From [Limnothrix rosea] IAM M-220 (GTDB taxonomy: Bacteria; Cyanobacteriota; Cyanobacteriia; Cyanobacteriales; MRBY01): a stretch of DNA of 64,000 nucleotides. Made by a program: the position numbers and the translations under genes. Below the pieces are notes generated by a model. It was given only the letters and a program-made list of their open reading frames with translations. It was not told the DNA's origin and made no database searches. Where the stretch lies: positions 56,364 through 120,363 of the forward strand of contig NZ_MRBY01000008.1 of the NCBI RefSeq assembly GCF_001904615.1. The letters are read 5' to 3'. Positions 43,217 to 53,163 of this stretch are shown piece after piece (position 1 is the first letter of the stretch; every line of letters starts with the position of its first letter).

Positions 43217-46200
43217 CTATGGCGCGGCGATCGCCTCCAGAGCTCCTTGCATCATGCCGAACCATTCGATCAAACTATCTAGCTGTTGCTGGGGTTTCAT
43301 TACGCCCAGACCACGCACTGTGACTTTTTTAGAAGTGTAAACAAAGCGTGAATGTAAATGTTTGGGGAGTTTTTCTTCTAGGAGTTTCCAGGCAGGTTCT
43401 TCCATCGGGGTTTCTAGTAAAATATTTTGTTTGCCTTCCGGTTTAATGCGCGAAAAACCAAGGGATTTAGCCATATTTTTTAGTTCAATTACTTGCAATA
43501 ATTGCTCCACCGATGCAGGTAATTTACCGTAACGTTCTGTCCATTCCGAGGCAATTTGCATTCGTTCTGGTTTGGAACTAGCTTTAGTAATTAAACGGTA
43601 GGCATCAAGTTTTTGGTCGGTGTCGGTGATGTAGTTACCGGGGATAAAAGCCGTGAGTTTGAGATCCACTTGGCAGTCATCCACCTGCGGGATTTCTTGG
43701 CCGCGAATTTCACTAATGCACTCCTGCAACATCTCCATATAGAGATCAAAGCCGATCGCCTCCATTTGGCCGGACTGTTCTGCGCCGAGGAGATTACCCA
43801 CGCCACGGATTTCCATATCGCGCATGGCAAGCTGATAGCCGGAACCGAGTTGACTAAATTCTTGCAAGGCTCGTAATCGTTTCCGCGCTTTTTCTGTAAG
43901 TTCACCTTTGCTGGGATAAAGCAACCACGCATGGGCTTGAATACCCGATCGCCCCACCCGTCCTCTAAGTTGATAAAGCTGGGAAAGACCAAATTTTTGG
44001 GAATCTTCGACAATAATCGTATTCACGCGGGGAATATCGAGACCAGACTCCACAATGGTGGTACAGAGCAGCACATCCGCCTCGCCATTACTAAAGGTGA
44101 GCATAGTTGCTTCGAGGTCGGATTCGTTCATCTGACCATGGGCGATCACCACCCTTGCAGACGGAATCATTTCCCGCAGTTGTGCTGCAATTTCTTCGAT
44201 ACCTTCCACGCGGGGAACCACATAAAAAATTTGACCACCGCGATCTAGCTCGTTGCGTAGTGCCGTACGAATTACCTCCGGTTGGTAGCGAGACACATGG
44301 GTTTGGATGGGGCGACGGGATGGTGGCGGTGTCGTAATTAAACTCATTTCCCGAATGCCAGAAAGGGACATATATAAAGTCCGGGGAATCGGTGTGGCGG
44401 ATAAAGTTAGGACATCAACTTTTGTTTTAAACGCTTTAATTTTTTCCTTTTGATTCACCCCAAAGCGCTGTTCTTCATCGACAACCAACATCCCTAAATC
44501 TTTAAATTTGACCTCTTTTCCTAATAGTTTTTGCGTGCCGACAACGATGTCTAATTCACCATTTTTGAGCCGCTCCATAATCTCCTTTTGTTCTGAAGCG
44601 GTACGGAAACGATTGAGCAGACCAATGTTAATAGGGTAAGGGGAAAACCTTTCTTTGAGGGTGTGGTAATGCTGCTGGGTCAGAATGGTTGTGGGCGCTA
44701 ATAATGCCACCTGTTTATGACCGCTGGTGACTACTTTAAAAATTGCCCGAATTGCCACTTCTGTTTTACCAAAACCCACATCGCCACAGACGAGCCTATC
44801 CATGGGGCGATCGCTTTCTAGATCTCGCTTAATATCCTGTACCGCCTTCAGTTGGTCAGGAGTCGCTTGGTAGGGAAAAGAATCCTCCATTTCCTGTTGC
44901 CATGGTGCGTCAGGCGGATAAATATTGCCCTGCATCTCCGCCCGTTGGGCATAAATTTTGAGGAGATCAACAGCTAATTTTTTAACAGATTTACGGACTT
45001 TATTTTTGGTCTTTTCCCAAGTTTTACCGCCCATTTTGTGGAGCTGAGGGCGACCTGTGCCAGTCTTGCGGTAACGGGATAAAGTATCAAGAGAATCTGC
45101 CGGAATTCGTAATAAACCATCCGCATATTTAATCGCTAAATATTCACGGGATTGTAATGTTTCCATTTTGAGAAAACGACCAACCCCATGGCTTTTATGC
45201 ACCACATAATCACCGGGACGCAACTTATTTACATCAACCGTTTTCGACGCTGCTCGGCGACGTTTACGGATATAGCCAAAACTCGTTAGAGCATGTTGCC
45301 CGAAGAACTCTCGATCAGTGACAATGGCAATGCGATAGGTCGGTAAAATAAAGCCTTCTAATTCCGCCTGACCTTTATATTTCAAGGCGATCGCCGTGCC
45401 TTGGATTTGGTGTTTATCGATGGCGGGAAAATCTTTAGGATTGGGAATAAACTGGGCTGCACAATCATGTTCTTGGAGTAGAGATACCGAGCGCGAAGGT
45501 TGCGCCGAAACCAGCCACGTATTGTATTTATCGAGGGTGATGGTGCTATAAATTTCCCGTTTACCCCGAATAATTTCCGCCAACTTCCCGAACTGGTGGG
45601 GAGTGACAGGCAAGGGACGACTGGACAGATTAATTGCTTTGTCCGTGACATCATCCAGCTCCGACAGAATCACCCGATGGAATTTATCGTTGAGTAAATC
45701 GAAGGATTCCTGTGTGGTGCGGTGAATTTTTGGCAAAGTCTGTTCACCATTAATGAGTTTCCACTGAGCATCAATGGTTTCATAGGTTTTATCGCCGTGG
45801 GCAACACATTGATCCAGCTCATCGATCGCCACCAGAGTTTCCTCGGGCAAATAATCCAATAACGAAGCGACTTCCTCAAAAGCAACTCCCAAAAATCGCT
45901 GCATCCCCTCCGGATAAATCCCTTCCTCCCATTGCTCTAATTCCTCATCAGTAAGATTTAGCTCACTCGGGTCGGCGATCGCCTGACCAATCAACGGACT
46001 AAACTTAGTCGGCGTTAAATTCAATTTCTCCAACTTATCCAGCGATCGCTGAGTCGCTGGGTCAAACTCCCGAATACTTTCCAGCTCATCCCCAAAGAAA
46101 TCGAGGCGCACCGGCAATTCCGCCGACACCGGAAAAATATCCACAATATCGCCGCGCCGCGTCCATTGCCCCTCCGTTTCCACTAGCGTTGTGCGCTCAT

Positions 46201-46699
46201 AACCCAACCTTTCAAGGGTCGCCGCAATTTTCTGACTATCAACTTCCGCACCCTTCTCTAACCTTAAACAATAGCTCCGAAACAGATCCCTCGGCGGCAA
46301 ATGCGGCTGCAACGCCTTCTCCGTCGCCACAATCGCCAACTTTTTACTGTTATCTGTTAACTGATAACTGATAACTGACAAGGTTTGCATCTGTCCCCAA
46401 ACCATTTCCGACTCGCTATCAAACGCTTCATAGGGAGAAGCTTCCGAGGTGGGGTAGAACAGAACTTGCCCCCAACCCATCGCCTCTAGCTGTGCTGCCC
46501 AGCGTCCTGCTTCTTCTAAGGTTGCACAGACCACCAAGAGATGTTTTTGTTGGATATTGGCGATCGCCGAACTAACTAAACCCTTTGGTAAGCGAGGTAA
46601 ACCACTGAGTTTGATTTCTTGACGTTTAATGAGCTTTTGGTTGAACTCTTCAGTAAGGGCAGAACAGCTAAGATAGCGAACAACGGAATCAAAGGTCAT
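43217..46699 (-). CDS. mfd: Transcription-repair coupling factor Mfd
   Basis: A 1160-residue ATP-dependent DNA translocase that removes stalled RNA polymerase at lesions and recruits UvrA. Domains in order: UvrB-like N-terminal part (about 20-330), the RNA polymerase-interacting region ([18 protein letters not shown], about 495), the SF2 translocase ([16 protein letters not shown]alker A at about 640; DEEQRFG as motif [34 protein letters not shown]), and the C-terminal TRCF domain (about 1000-1110). All motifs are intact and the length is normal. Confidence 0.97.
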   Translation of the reverse strand: MTFDSVVRYLSCSALTEEFNQKLIKRQEIKLSGLPRLPKGLVSSAIANIQQKHLLVVCATLEEAGRWAAQLEAMGWGQVLFYPTSEASPYEAFDSESEMVWGQMQTLSVISYQLTDNSKKLAIVATEKALQPHLPPRDLFRSYCLRLEKGAEVDSQKIAATLERLGYERTTLVETEGQWTRRGDIVDIFPVSAELPVRLDFFGDELESIREFDPATQRSLDKLEKLNLTPTKFSPLIGQAIADPSELNLTDEELEQWEEGIYPEGMQRFLGVAFEEVASLLDYLPEETLVAIDELDQCVAHGDKTYETIDAQWKLINGEQTLPKIHRTTQESFDLLNDKFHRVILSELDDVTDKAINLSSRPLPVTPHQFGKLAEIIRGKREIYSTITLDKYNTWLVSAQPSRSVSLLQEHDCAAQFIPNPKDFPAIDKHQIQGTAIALKYKGQAELEGFILPTYRIAIVTDREFFGQHALTSFGYIRKRRRAASKTVDVNKLRPGDYVVHKSHGVGRFLKMETLQSREYLAIKYADGLLRIPADSLDTLSRYRKTGTGRPQLHKMGGKTWEKTKNKVRKSVKKLAVDLLKIYAQRAEMQGNIYPPDAPWQQEMEDSFPYQATPDQLKAVQDIKRDLESDRPMDRLVCGDVGFGKTEVAIRAIFKVVTSGHKQVALLAPTTILTQQHYHTLKERFSPYPINIGLLNRFRTASEQKEIMERLKNGELDIVVGTQKLLGKEVKFKDLGMLVVDEEQRFGVNQKEKIKAFKTKVDVLTLSATPIPRTLYMSLSGIREMSLITTPPPSRRPIQTHVSRYQPEVIRTALRNELDRGGQIFYVVPRVEGIEEIAAQLREMIPSARVVIAHGQMNESDLEATMLTFSNGEADVLLCTTIVESGLDIPRVNTIIVEDSQKFGLSQLYQLRGRVGRSGIQAHAWLLYPSKGELTEKARKRLRALQEFSQLGSGYQLAMRDMEIRGVGNLLGAEQSGQMEAIGFDLYMEMLQECISEIRGQEIPQVDDCQVDLKLTAFIPGNYITDTDQKLDAYRLITKASSKPERMQIASEWTERYGKLPASVEQLLQVIELKNMAKSLGFSRIKPEGKQNILLETPMEEPAWKLLEEKLPKHLHSRFVYTSKKVTVRGLGVMKPQQQLDSLIEWFGMMQGALEAIAAP

Positions 46700-46879
46700 A
46701 GGGGCAAAATCGGCGGCAACAAGGATACGCAGATTAATAACTTAATACAACCCACTGCATAGCGTCATTACTTGATATCCATAAGCTGAGTTTTTTACGA
46801 ATTTCCCGGCGATCGCCACCAGATTTTATCCAGCCACTAAATTTAAAAGGAGAACCATAGCAAGGGGGATAACAAAGCC

Positions 46880-48313
46880 GTGCAATCTGACGAGATCTAT
46901 CGACTGGCTCAAGGGGGCAATCCAAGGGCGATCGCCGAAATCCTCAAGGCGCAGTTTCGTGACCAAGGTATCCGAGTCATCGTTAAAACCCCCGCAGAAA
47001 AACAGCTCAACATCGTGTTTGAAAGCTCAACAACGCCAGACCAACAGCATATTCAAACACAGCTTCAAGCTCTACAATCCCACTGGCAAAAGCATCTCAC
47101 ACTAAAAATTACGGCAACGGGATTTCGCTTTGGAGAACTCGAACCAGACTGGGAATGGGCGATCGCCAAAGGATTACTTTCTTCAGAAGAACGACAACAA
47201 TCTTCAGAAAATCTCGCACTCATTCAAAAGACACCCGAAGTCCAACAGAAACGCTCAGCTCTCGCAGTTCAATTACAAAAAATCCTAGAGCCGCAACTTT
47301 GGCATAGTCAGATCACCCAAACAAAAAACGCGTTGGTAATCAAGCTCAATGTCATCAAAAATATTGACCGTCGCCATTGTCGTCAAGTTATTCAAACCGC
47401 TGTCCAAGCCCTCGACAGCCCAGAAATCAAAAAAGTCTATCTCAACGTTTACCATCGCCAAAAGCAACAATATCTCTGGAAAGAAGCCTTTGACCCTAAC
47501 GATGATTTCGACACAAATATTGCTGTTTCCCCTTCACCCCAAAAACAACGGCGATCGCCCACCCAAGACACCCTTAAAGCATTAACCATCGGCATTAGTT
47601 GCAGCATAGCCATATTCATTGTGCCGCTGAGTCGCTTTATTCTCAACGCCTTTCTGACCTTCGTCCACGAACTAGGCCATGCCGCAGCCTACTGGACATT
47701 TGGCTATCCCGCCGTACCCAGCTTTGATTTTATTTTCGGCGGAGGCATTACCCTTGCCCTCAACCAAGCCCCAATTTTGGCGATCGCCATCTATGGCTTA
47801 CTCAGCTATATAGCCTTCCAGTACCGCCATAATCGCAATACCCTGATCATCCTAGCCAGCATTACAGTCATCCATTTACTCTCCCTACTCAGCCCACTAC
47901 ACCAGACACTCATCATCACCATGGGGCATATCGCCGAACTCATGGCAATTTTTATCTGCGGCTATTGCGCCCTTGGAAAATATTTCTGTTACGTCGGCGG
48001 CGAACAAACAATCTATGCAATGTTAGCAAGCTTTAGCTTTCTCGAAAGTTGCTCCTTCTTCGGACAACTCACCTTTAGCAACAGTTTTCGCATCGCCTAC
48101 CGTGTCGGCAAAGGCGGTTTACTCGACAACGATCTCGTCAGACTCTCTAACGACTACCTATCCCTAGGCTTAGCAGAAATCGCCTGTATTTTTCTCTTAG
48201 CCACAATCATGATGCCCCTTGCCACCTGGTATGCCTTTCATTACGAGCCACTATGGATTATGAAATTTTATCGACTGTGCCAACGCAACCCAGACTCGAA
48301 GCCCGGATTATGA
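46880..48313 (+). CDS. Membrane metalloprotease-like protein (HELGH) with a doubled N-terminal domain
   Basis: A 477-residue protein. Residues about 1-95 and 125-200 are two copies of a small beta-alpha-beta domain common at the N-termini of cyanobacterial proteins (EIYRLAQGGNPRAIAEILKA; then QLNIVFESSTTPDQQ and ALVIKLNVIKNIDRR). From about 235 the protein is membrane-embedded with six or seven helices and the zinc-protease motif HELGH (residues 263-267) in FVHELGHAAAYWTFGYP. That resembles M50 intramembrane proteases; the third zinc ligand was not identified. The start is GTG, preceded by AGGGGG. It diverges from mfd. No substrate can be predicted. Confidence 0.72.
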   Translation: MQSDEIYRLAQGGNPRAIAEILKAQFRDQGIRVIVKTPAEKQLNIVFESSTTPDQQHIQTQLQALQSHWQKHLTLKITATGFRFGELEPDWEWAIAKGLLSSEERQQSSENLALIQKTPEVQQKRSALAVQLQKILEPQLWHSQITQTKNALVIKLNVIKNIDRRHCRQVIQTAVQALDSPEIKKVYLNVYHRQKQQYLWKEAFDPNDDFDTNIAVSPSPQKQRRSPTQDTLKALTIGISCSIAIFIVPLSRFILNAFLTFVHELGHAAAYWTFGYPAVPSFDFIFGGGITLALNQAPILAIAIYGLLSYIAFQYRHNRNTLIILASITVIHLLSLLSPLHQTLIITMGHIAELMAIFICGYCALGKYFCYVGGEQTIYAMLASFSFLESCSFFGQLTFSNSFRIAYRVGKGGLLDNDLVRLSNDYLSLGLAEIACIFLLATIMMPLATWYAFHYEPLWIMKFYRLCQRNPDSKPGL

Positions 48314-48563
48314 CAAGATTAAACAATAGAGATTTCAACGAAAGACGGCACATTCCCCGTTTGGCAGCAGAACTAGTTCACAGTAGTTTAAACCCACGCA
48401 AAAGCATGTCACAGCCTAGCCTCAAGATATTGTAATTTCGTTCGCAGCCCACTAAAGTTCACCAAGTTAAACCCTAACGGCGCAAAAGTTTCAGGCAATC
48501 CTCAATATTTCGCCTTAAGTCCCAACCATAAGACCTAAAACATCAGCCCACAAAGTGGCCACT

Positions 48564-48884
48564 CTAATCCTGATATTGCTCTAGAAAAGCCTGCTCTGTC
48601 GTAAAGATTTTAAAAATACGATCCATATTCGTCAGCTCAAACAACATCTTAATTTGCTGATTGACATGGCAAAGATATAACGTCCCACCATGGGCGCGCA
48701 CAGTTTTGAGGAGGAGCACAAGAGAGCCAAGACCAGCACTATCCATAAAGGTAATGCCAGAAAAATTTAGAAGAATGTGTTTTTTCCCCTCATCGGTCAA
48801 ACTTTTGAGCACATCGTCTCGAAATTCTAGAACCTTGATATTGTCAAAGATTCCAGTTGGGTGAAACGTTTTAAGTTGATCCAT
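48564..48884 (-). CDS. STAS-domain anti-sigma factor antagonist
   Basis: A 106-residue single STAS domain. The phospho-acceptor Ser region is FMDSAGLGSLVLLLKTVRAH, and the protein begins MDQLKTFHPTGIFDNIKVLE. Anti-anti-sigma factors bind anti-sigma kinases, releasing sigma factor; they are controlled by phosphorylation of that Ser. It lies 21 bp after a related STAS gene on the same strand, so the two are likely co-expressed. No partner kinase or phosphatase is adjacent. The sister protein has Ser-Ser at the same place. Confidence 0.88.
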   Translation of the reverse strand: MDQLKTFHPTGIFDNIKVLEFRDDVLKSLTDEGKKHILLNFSGITFMDSAGLGSLVLLLKTVRAHGGTLYLCHVNQQIKMLFELTNMDRIFKIFTTEQAFLEQYQD

Positions 48885-48905
48885 GGCGTTGCGGAGTCAA
48901 AAAAA

Positions 48906-49232
48906 TTAACCGAGGGGGTCTAAATATTGACGCTTAAATTCTTCTTGATCCGAAAAAATGTCAAAGATTTGATCCATGCTCGTTAACTCAAACAACATCT
49001 GTAGCTGGTGGTTAAGGGAGCAAAGGTAAAGCTGGGAGCCTGCATTTCGCACTTCTTTGCGGGCGAGTACTAACGCACCTAAGCCGGAGCTATCCATAAA
49101 AGTTACTTGGCTAAAGTCTACCAACACCATCGATGCTTGTTTGGCTCCTTCGATAATTTGGCGACGAAAGCTCACAGCTTTGTTGTTATCCAAAATATCG
49201 GCTGGTCTGACTACAGTGACATTCGGAGACAT
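48906..49232 (-). CDS. STAS-domain anti-sigma factor antagonist
   Basis: A 108-residue STAS protein with the motif FMDSSGLGALVLARKEVRNA and an N-terminus VTVVRPADILDNNKAVSFRR. It is a close paralogue of the protein at 48564-48884 (LYLCSLNHQLQMLFELTSMD versus LYLCHVNQQIKMLFELTNMD), so this is a tandem duplication. It is upstream in the pair and divergent from the saccharopine dehydrogenase-like gene. Confidence 0.88.
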   Translation of the reverse strand: MSPNVTVVRPADILDNNKAVSFRRQIIEGAKQASMVLVDFSQVTFMDSSGLGALVLARKEVRNAGSQLYLCSLNHQLQMLFELTSMDQIFDIFSDQEEFKRQYLDPLG

Positions 49233-49302
49233 AAAGTGCTAGGTAAATTAGATGCGCTAACTTTTTAACGATACCAAAACTTGGGCAAGTCGGAGCGACG
49301 TA

Positions 49303-50406
49303 ATGGCACAAAAAATCTTAATCTTAGGTGGAACTGGACAGATTGGTCAGCGGGTTGCGGCGGATCTTTTGGAACAAGGATCTATGGCGATTACGGTGAC
49401 AGGTAGGCATGCAGTGTCTCACCCTTCTTGCTTGGCAAGGGAAAATGTGAGTTTTTTGCGGCTTGATCTGGATTGGCAAGATAAATTGCAGCAGGCGATC
49501 GCCGAGCATGATTTAGTCATTCATTGTGCGGGGCCCTTTCACCGCCGGGACGGACGCGTTTTAAAAGCTTGTATTGCTGAGGGAAAAAATTATATCGATG
49601 TGAGTGATCACCGTTGCCTCTACGAAAAAATCAAGCCTCTCACAATAGAAGTCGAAAAGGCAGGGATTACGGCAATTTGCAATGCCGGCGTGTTTCCGGG
49701 GATTTCCAATAGCATGGTGCGTCTTGGCGTAGAGCAATTAGACCAGCCGGAAAAAATTGAACTGTATTATGGCGTAGCGGGTTCCGGCGGGGCTGGGGAA
49801 ACGGTGATGACGACAACTTTCCTTGGATTATTAGAGCCATTTTCTGTGTGGCAAGATGGGCAATGGGTCAAAAAACAGCCCTATTCCGAACCCGAAAAAA
49901 TTCATTTTGCTGCGCCCATTGGTCAAGCAACGGTCTATTGGTTCGATGTGGCAGAAACTTTTACGTTTCAAGAGTCGTTTCCCGTGCAGACGGTCATCAC
50001 AAAGTTTGGCTCAATTCCCCATATTTACAATCAGCTCACCCGGGCGATGACTTTGCTTCCGGCTGGCATGCTTAAAAAGACGCAAGTCATTAAAGGTTTA
50101 TCAAAAATCAGCTATGGCATGACCCAAGTGAGCGATCGCCTCACGGGTGTTGGCGTGGCCATGCGGGCAATAGTCACAGGCACAAAAGATGGTAAATCCC
50201 AAAAAATAACCATTGACTTTGTCCATGAACATACGGCGATCGCCGCCGGACAGGGAGTCGGCCTAATCGCCGAACTACTCTTGACTGACCAACTCAAGAA
50301 AAAAGGATTCTATCCAGTCGAACAGATTATCCCCAGCCCCCTATTTCTAAAATTAGCCAAAAAACGCAACATGTCCATCACCCTCAACACCCAGCCAAAC
50401 CCCTAG
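49303..50406 (+). CDS. Saccharopine dehydrogenase-like NAD(P)-binding protein
   Basis: A 367-residue oxidoreductase-like protein with an N-terminal Rossmann domain (ILILGGTGQIGQRVAADLLE, about residues 5-24), a VIHCAGPFHRRDGRVLKACI segment typical of saccharopine dehydrogenase-like proteins, NYIDVSDHR and AICNAGVFPGISNSMVRLG. A central domain follows (FQESFPVQTVIT). True saccharopine dehydrogenase activity is unlikely given the absence of a lysine pathway context; its substrate is unknown. The stop overlaps the end of the hydrolase gene tail to tail by 4 bp. Confidence 0.82.
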   Translation: MAQKILILGGTGQIGQRVAADLLEQGSMAITVTGRHAVSHPSCLARENVSFLRLDLDWQDKLQQAIAEHDLVIHCAGPFHRRDGRVLKACIAEGKNYIDVSDHRCLYEKIKPLTIEVEKAGITAICNAGVFPGISNSMVRLGVEQLDQPEKIELYYGVAGSGGAGETVMTTTFLGLLEPFSVWQDGQWVKKQPYSEPEKIHFAAPIGQATVYWFDVAETFTFQESFPVQTVITKFGSIPHIYNQLTRAMTLLPAGMLKKTQVIKGLSKISYGMTQVSDRLTGVGVAMRAIVTGTKDGKSQKITIDFVHEHTAIAAGQGVGLIAELLLTDQLKKKGFYPVEQIIPSPLFLKLAKKRNMSITLNTQPNP

Positions 50407-51158
50407 GAAGCAGACACAGAGAAAAAATCAGAAACCCCCTGCCGCGCAATAAACTCAATCGCCGCCTCAGCCGTCTTTTGCGGATGAAAATAATGGAAAA
50501 AATATCTCCCCCCCGGACATTGCCACAAACAATCCGTAGACTTCATCCAAGGTCGCCAATCCCTGTGCAACTGGGGGTCAATCACCACATCATTTTCACC
50601 ACTGCAAACCATCAAGGGCATCGCCACAGCCTTCGGAGTTAACCTCAAAGTCTGATAGAGCGTATGCACCGACAAAGCCATCTGCAAATCATCCTCTAAA
50701 AGCCCCATCAGATACCGAACCGTCTCATTACTTTGGAGCCCAAATAAATTGTAAACCGTCTGCTTTAACAGTACCTGGCGCGGACAAGGCAACAACCTCA
50801 GTTGAGCATAATAATGCGCCTGCCAATCAATCGCCGGATACACACCAACCGCAAATAACGTTAAAGACTTAACTTTTTTCGGATAATTGTAAGCGTACAA
50901 CAGCGCCAACAACCCACCCGCACCATGACCCATCAAATGCATCGGGCGATCACTTTGACTCAAATACCGATGAAGTAGCCGAATCGCCCCATCCAGAGAA
51001 ACCCCCTCATCCAAAGACTGCGTATAATCCCAAGTCCCAACCCGATAAACCCTTGACAACTCATGCAAAACAGGCTGATTAAAAACCTTTAAAGCCGGAC
51101 TCACATTAATCCAGAGAATATCCATCTCATCCAACAAAGAAAACTTATCTACCATCAA
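50403..51158 (-). CDS. Alpha/beta-hydrolase-fold protein lacking the nucleophilic Ser
   Basis: A 251-residue alpha/beta hydrolase-fold protein. The nucleophile elbow reads HLMGHGAGGLLALLYAY, where the usual Gly-x-Ser-x-Gly has Gly in place of Ser. An acidic residue is possible in NDVVIDPQLHRDW and a late His in YFFHYFHPQKTAEAA. The cap region and C-terminal topology look normal. Without the Ser it should not be a conventional hydrolase; it could be a binding protein or use another residue. No obvious frameshift was found, so the change is not a reading error visible here. Confidence 0.75.
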   Translation of the reverse strand: MMVDKFSLLDEMDILWINVSPALKVFNQPVLHELSRVYRVGTWDYTQSLDEGVSLDGAIRLLHRYLSQSDRPMHLMGHGAGGLLALLYAYNYPKKVKSLTLFAVGVYPAIDWQAHYYAQLRLLPCPRQVLLKQTVYNLFGLQSNETVRYLMGLLEDDLQMALSVHTLYQTLRLTPKAVAMPLMVCSGENDVVIDPQLHRDWRPWMKSTDCLWQCPGGRYFFHYFHPQKTAEAAIEFIARQGVSDFFSVSAS

Positions 51159-51399
51159 AAATAAACCTGAAACTAATTTAATAAACCTAAAATTTTATAC
51201 ATCTAAACTTGTCACTTCTTCACCAAACAATCCTCCATTAATCCCACGATCTAGATTAGTGAAAATATCCAGAAATGACTCCATAGAAGCAAACAAAAAA
51301 AATCCTACCCATCAATCTCCATAGCCAAAACAGACCACTTGAAAATAAGAAATGAGGAGCCAACATTGCGACCCCTCACGCATGAGGAAACCTTAAACC

Positions 51400-51912
51400 C
51401 TAAAGCCCGAATGCCGGCTTAATTTGAGTGACCCACGTAGAGATGCGGTCAGCCGTCATTTCAGATTGATTATCTTCATCCAAAGCTAACCCAACAAACT
51501 GACCACCACGATCCGCTTTAGAAGCAGCATGCTCATAGCCCTCAGTAGACCAATGACCCACTGTTTTACCACCAAGACTAGAAATTTTCGCCTCTAACAA
51601 GCCCATCGCATCTTGGAAATTATCACTGTAGCCAATCTGATCACCAGCGCCAAAATACGCCACTGTTTTACCACTAAAATCAACATTATCGAGATCTTCA
51701 TATAGTCCGTCCCAATCAGACTGTAGTTCCCCAATATCCCATGTCGGACAACCAATAATTAAATATTCATAGCTGTCAAAAATATCTGTTTCAATGTCCG
51801 CTACATCAAACACATCAACCACATCCGCACCACCTAATGCCGCTTGGATCGCTTCCGCAATCTCTTCAGTATTACCTGTTTGAGTACCAAAAAATAGACC
51901 AATTTTTGCCAT
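51400..51912 (-). CDS. isiB: Flavodoxin
   Basis: A 170-residue flavodoxin that replaces ferredoxin as electron carrier from photosystem I when iron is scarce. The FMN phosphate loop is FFGTQTGNTEEIAEAIQ near the N-terminus; YEYLIIGCPTWDIGELQSDW and GAGDQIGYSDNFQDAMGLLE carry the isoalloxazine-flanking loops. ATG 51912 (MAKIGLFFGTQ) fits the family, though the frame is open to 51999. It lies downstream of isiA on the same strand after a predicted terminator, consistent with the isiAB operon whose shorter isiA-only transcript predominates. Confidence 0.96.
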   Translation of the reverse strand: MAKIGLFFGTQTGNTEEIAEAIQAALGGADVVDVFDVADIETDIFDSYEYLIIGCPTWDIGELQSDWDGLYEDLDNVDFSGKTVAYFGAGDQIGYSDNFQDAMGLLEAKISSLGGKTVGHWSTEGYEHAASKADRGGQFVGLALDEDNQSEMTADRISTWVTQIKPAFGL

Positions 51913-52031
51913 GATAAATTCCGTTAAAGTGAGTATAAATTCAGAGGAAAAATAACTTGAAATTTCTGGTTTTAATTCTTCTCTAAAATAAAATTCCAAC
52001 CTTCTTTTTTTTAATTTGGCACAGTGAACGA

Positions 52032-52066
52032 AGAAAAAAAGGGTTCCAAATCACTAGAAGGAACCC
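52032..52066 (-). terminator. Rho-independent terminator between isiA and isiB
   Basis: On the minus strand GGGTTCC (52060-52066) and GGAACCC (52041-52047) form a 7-bp G/C-rich stem with a 12-base loop and are followed by a T-run interrupted by C (52032-52040). It lies about 70 bp past the isiA stop and ahead of isiB. It would stop most isiA transcripts and let a minority read through to isiB, matching the known excess of isiA mRNA in other cyanobacteria. Confidence 0.8.
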
Positions 52067-52137
52067 AATTGTCGTTGAGAGAAGAAACTTTCTTGTAGGA
52101 GGAAAATCAAACCAATGTCTAAGTCAATGTCTAAAAC

Positions 52138-53163
52138 TTAAGCATCAGCAGTAGAGAGGGCTTGCTCCACGCGGCGGAAGTCAAAACCCATCGCTCTTAG
52201 GGCGTGCCAAAGATGACCCTGGAGGAAGAAAAAAGCAAAGAAGAAATGCATATTTGCTAACCATGCCCGCGAAGTATGATGATTTAGCCCGAGATCAACG
52301 GTGTCAGCAAAGTAAGGAACAATGCTTAATTTCACATCTAGGACTGGTCCATAAAATTCAACGGGATAGGCTGCTGTATTGACGGCGCAGAAGTATGCTG
52401 CAACGAAACCAGCAAGGGCAATGCCACCAAGGGAATAGGACAGGATTGCCTCGCCAGAAAAGAGAAGTAATTTTCTCGCCCAACTTAGTGGAGGAACAAT
52501 AATGTGCCAGATGCCACCGCCAATGAGCAATGCGCCAACGTAAATGTGGCCACCAACGATATCTTCGAGGTTATCTACGGTTGCAAAGTGAGTTTGGTAA
52601 CCATAAATGGTTGCAGGGCTTAATGTTGGTTCGGTGACAACTCGCACAGTTTCGGTTGCAGCGTCATACAACCCACCGAAATACATTGCTTTTGCAACGA
52701 AGAGTAATGCTCCAAATCCCAATAGGAGCAAGTGATGACCGAGAATCATACCCAGCTGTTTGGGGTCTTCCCACTCGAAATGGAATTTTTTTGCGGTTCC
52801 ATCTGTGGTTTTGAGATCTTCTGGTGCTTTGAGGGTATGGAACAGTCCCCCTGCGCCGAGTACGGCAGAAGCAATCAGGTGGATTGCTCCGATCACGAAA
52901 TAGGGATAGGTGTTAATTGTCCCGTCTTGGCTGATACCGAATCCTAGTGTGGCTAGGTGTGGTAACAAAATGAGATTTTGTTCGCCCATGGCAATGGTGG
53001 GATCGAAGGAAGAAATCTCGAAGAGTGTAAAGGCTCCTGCCCAAAATACGATAAGTGCAGTATGGGCAACGTGTGCGCCAATAAATTTGCCAGACAAGTC
53101 TACGAATCGGGCATTTCCTGCCCACCATTTGTATTGAACGTCTGGGTTGTCATAGGTCTGCAT
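52138..53163 (-). CDS. isiA: Iron-stress chlorophyll-binding protein IsiA (CP43')
   Basis: A 341-residue membrane antenna protein with six helices. It forms chlorophyll rings around photosystem I and quenches excess light during iron starvation. It starts [20 protein letters not shown] and contains the CP43-type segments [40 protein letters not shown] and [20 protein letters not shown]. The large lumenal loop of CP43 (PsbC) is missing, which distinguishes IsiA and gives the short length. It heads the isiAB pair. The upstream region holds candidate control sites (53212-53256). Confidence 0.97.
   Translation of the reverse strand: MQTYDNPDVQYKWWAGNARFVDLSGKFIGAHVAHTALIVFWAGAFTLFEISSFDPTIAMGEQNLILLPHLATLGFGISQDGTINTYPYFVIGAIHLIASAVLGAGGLFHTLKAPEDLKTTDGTAKKFHFEWEDPKQLGMILGHHLLLLGFGALLFVAKAMYFGGLYDAATETVRVVTEPTLSPATIYGYQTHFATVDNLEDIVGGHIYVGALLIGGGIWHIIVPPLSWARKLLLFSGEAILSYSLGGIALAGFVAAYFCAVNTAAYPVEFYGPVLDVKLSIVPYFADTVDLGLNHHTSRAWLANMHFFFAFFFLQGHLWHALRAMGFDFRRVEQALSTADA

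Noticed and set aside
52138..53163. Antisense RNA (IsrR-like) inside isiA
   Set aside because: Known from Synechocystis, but no promoter or terminator for such an RNA could be recognised on the plus strand here, so it is not annotated.
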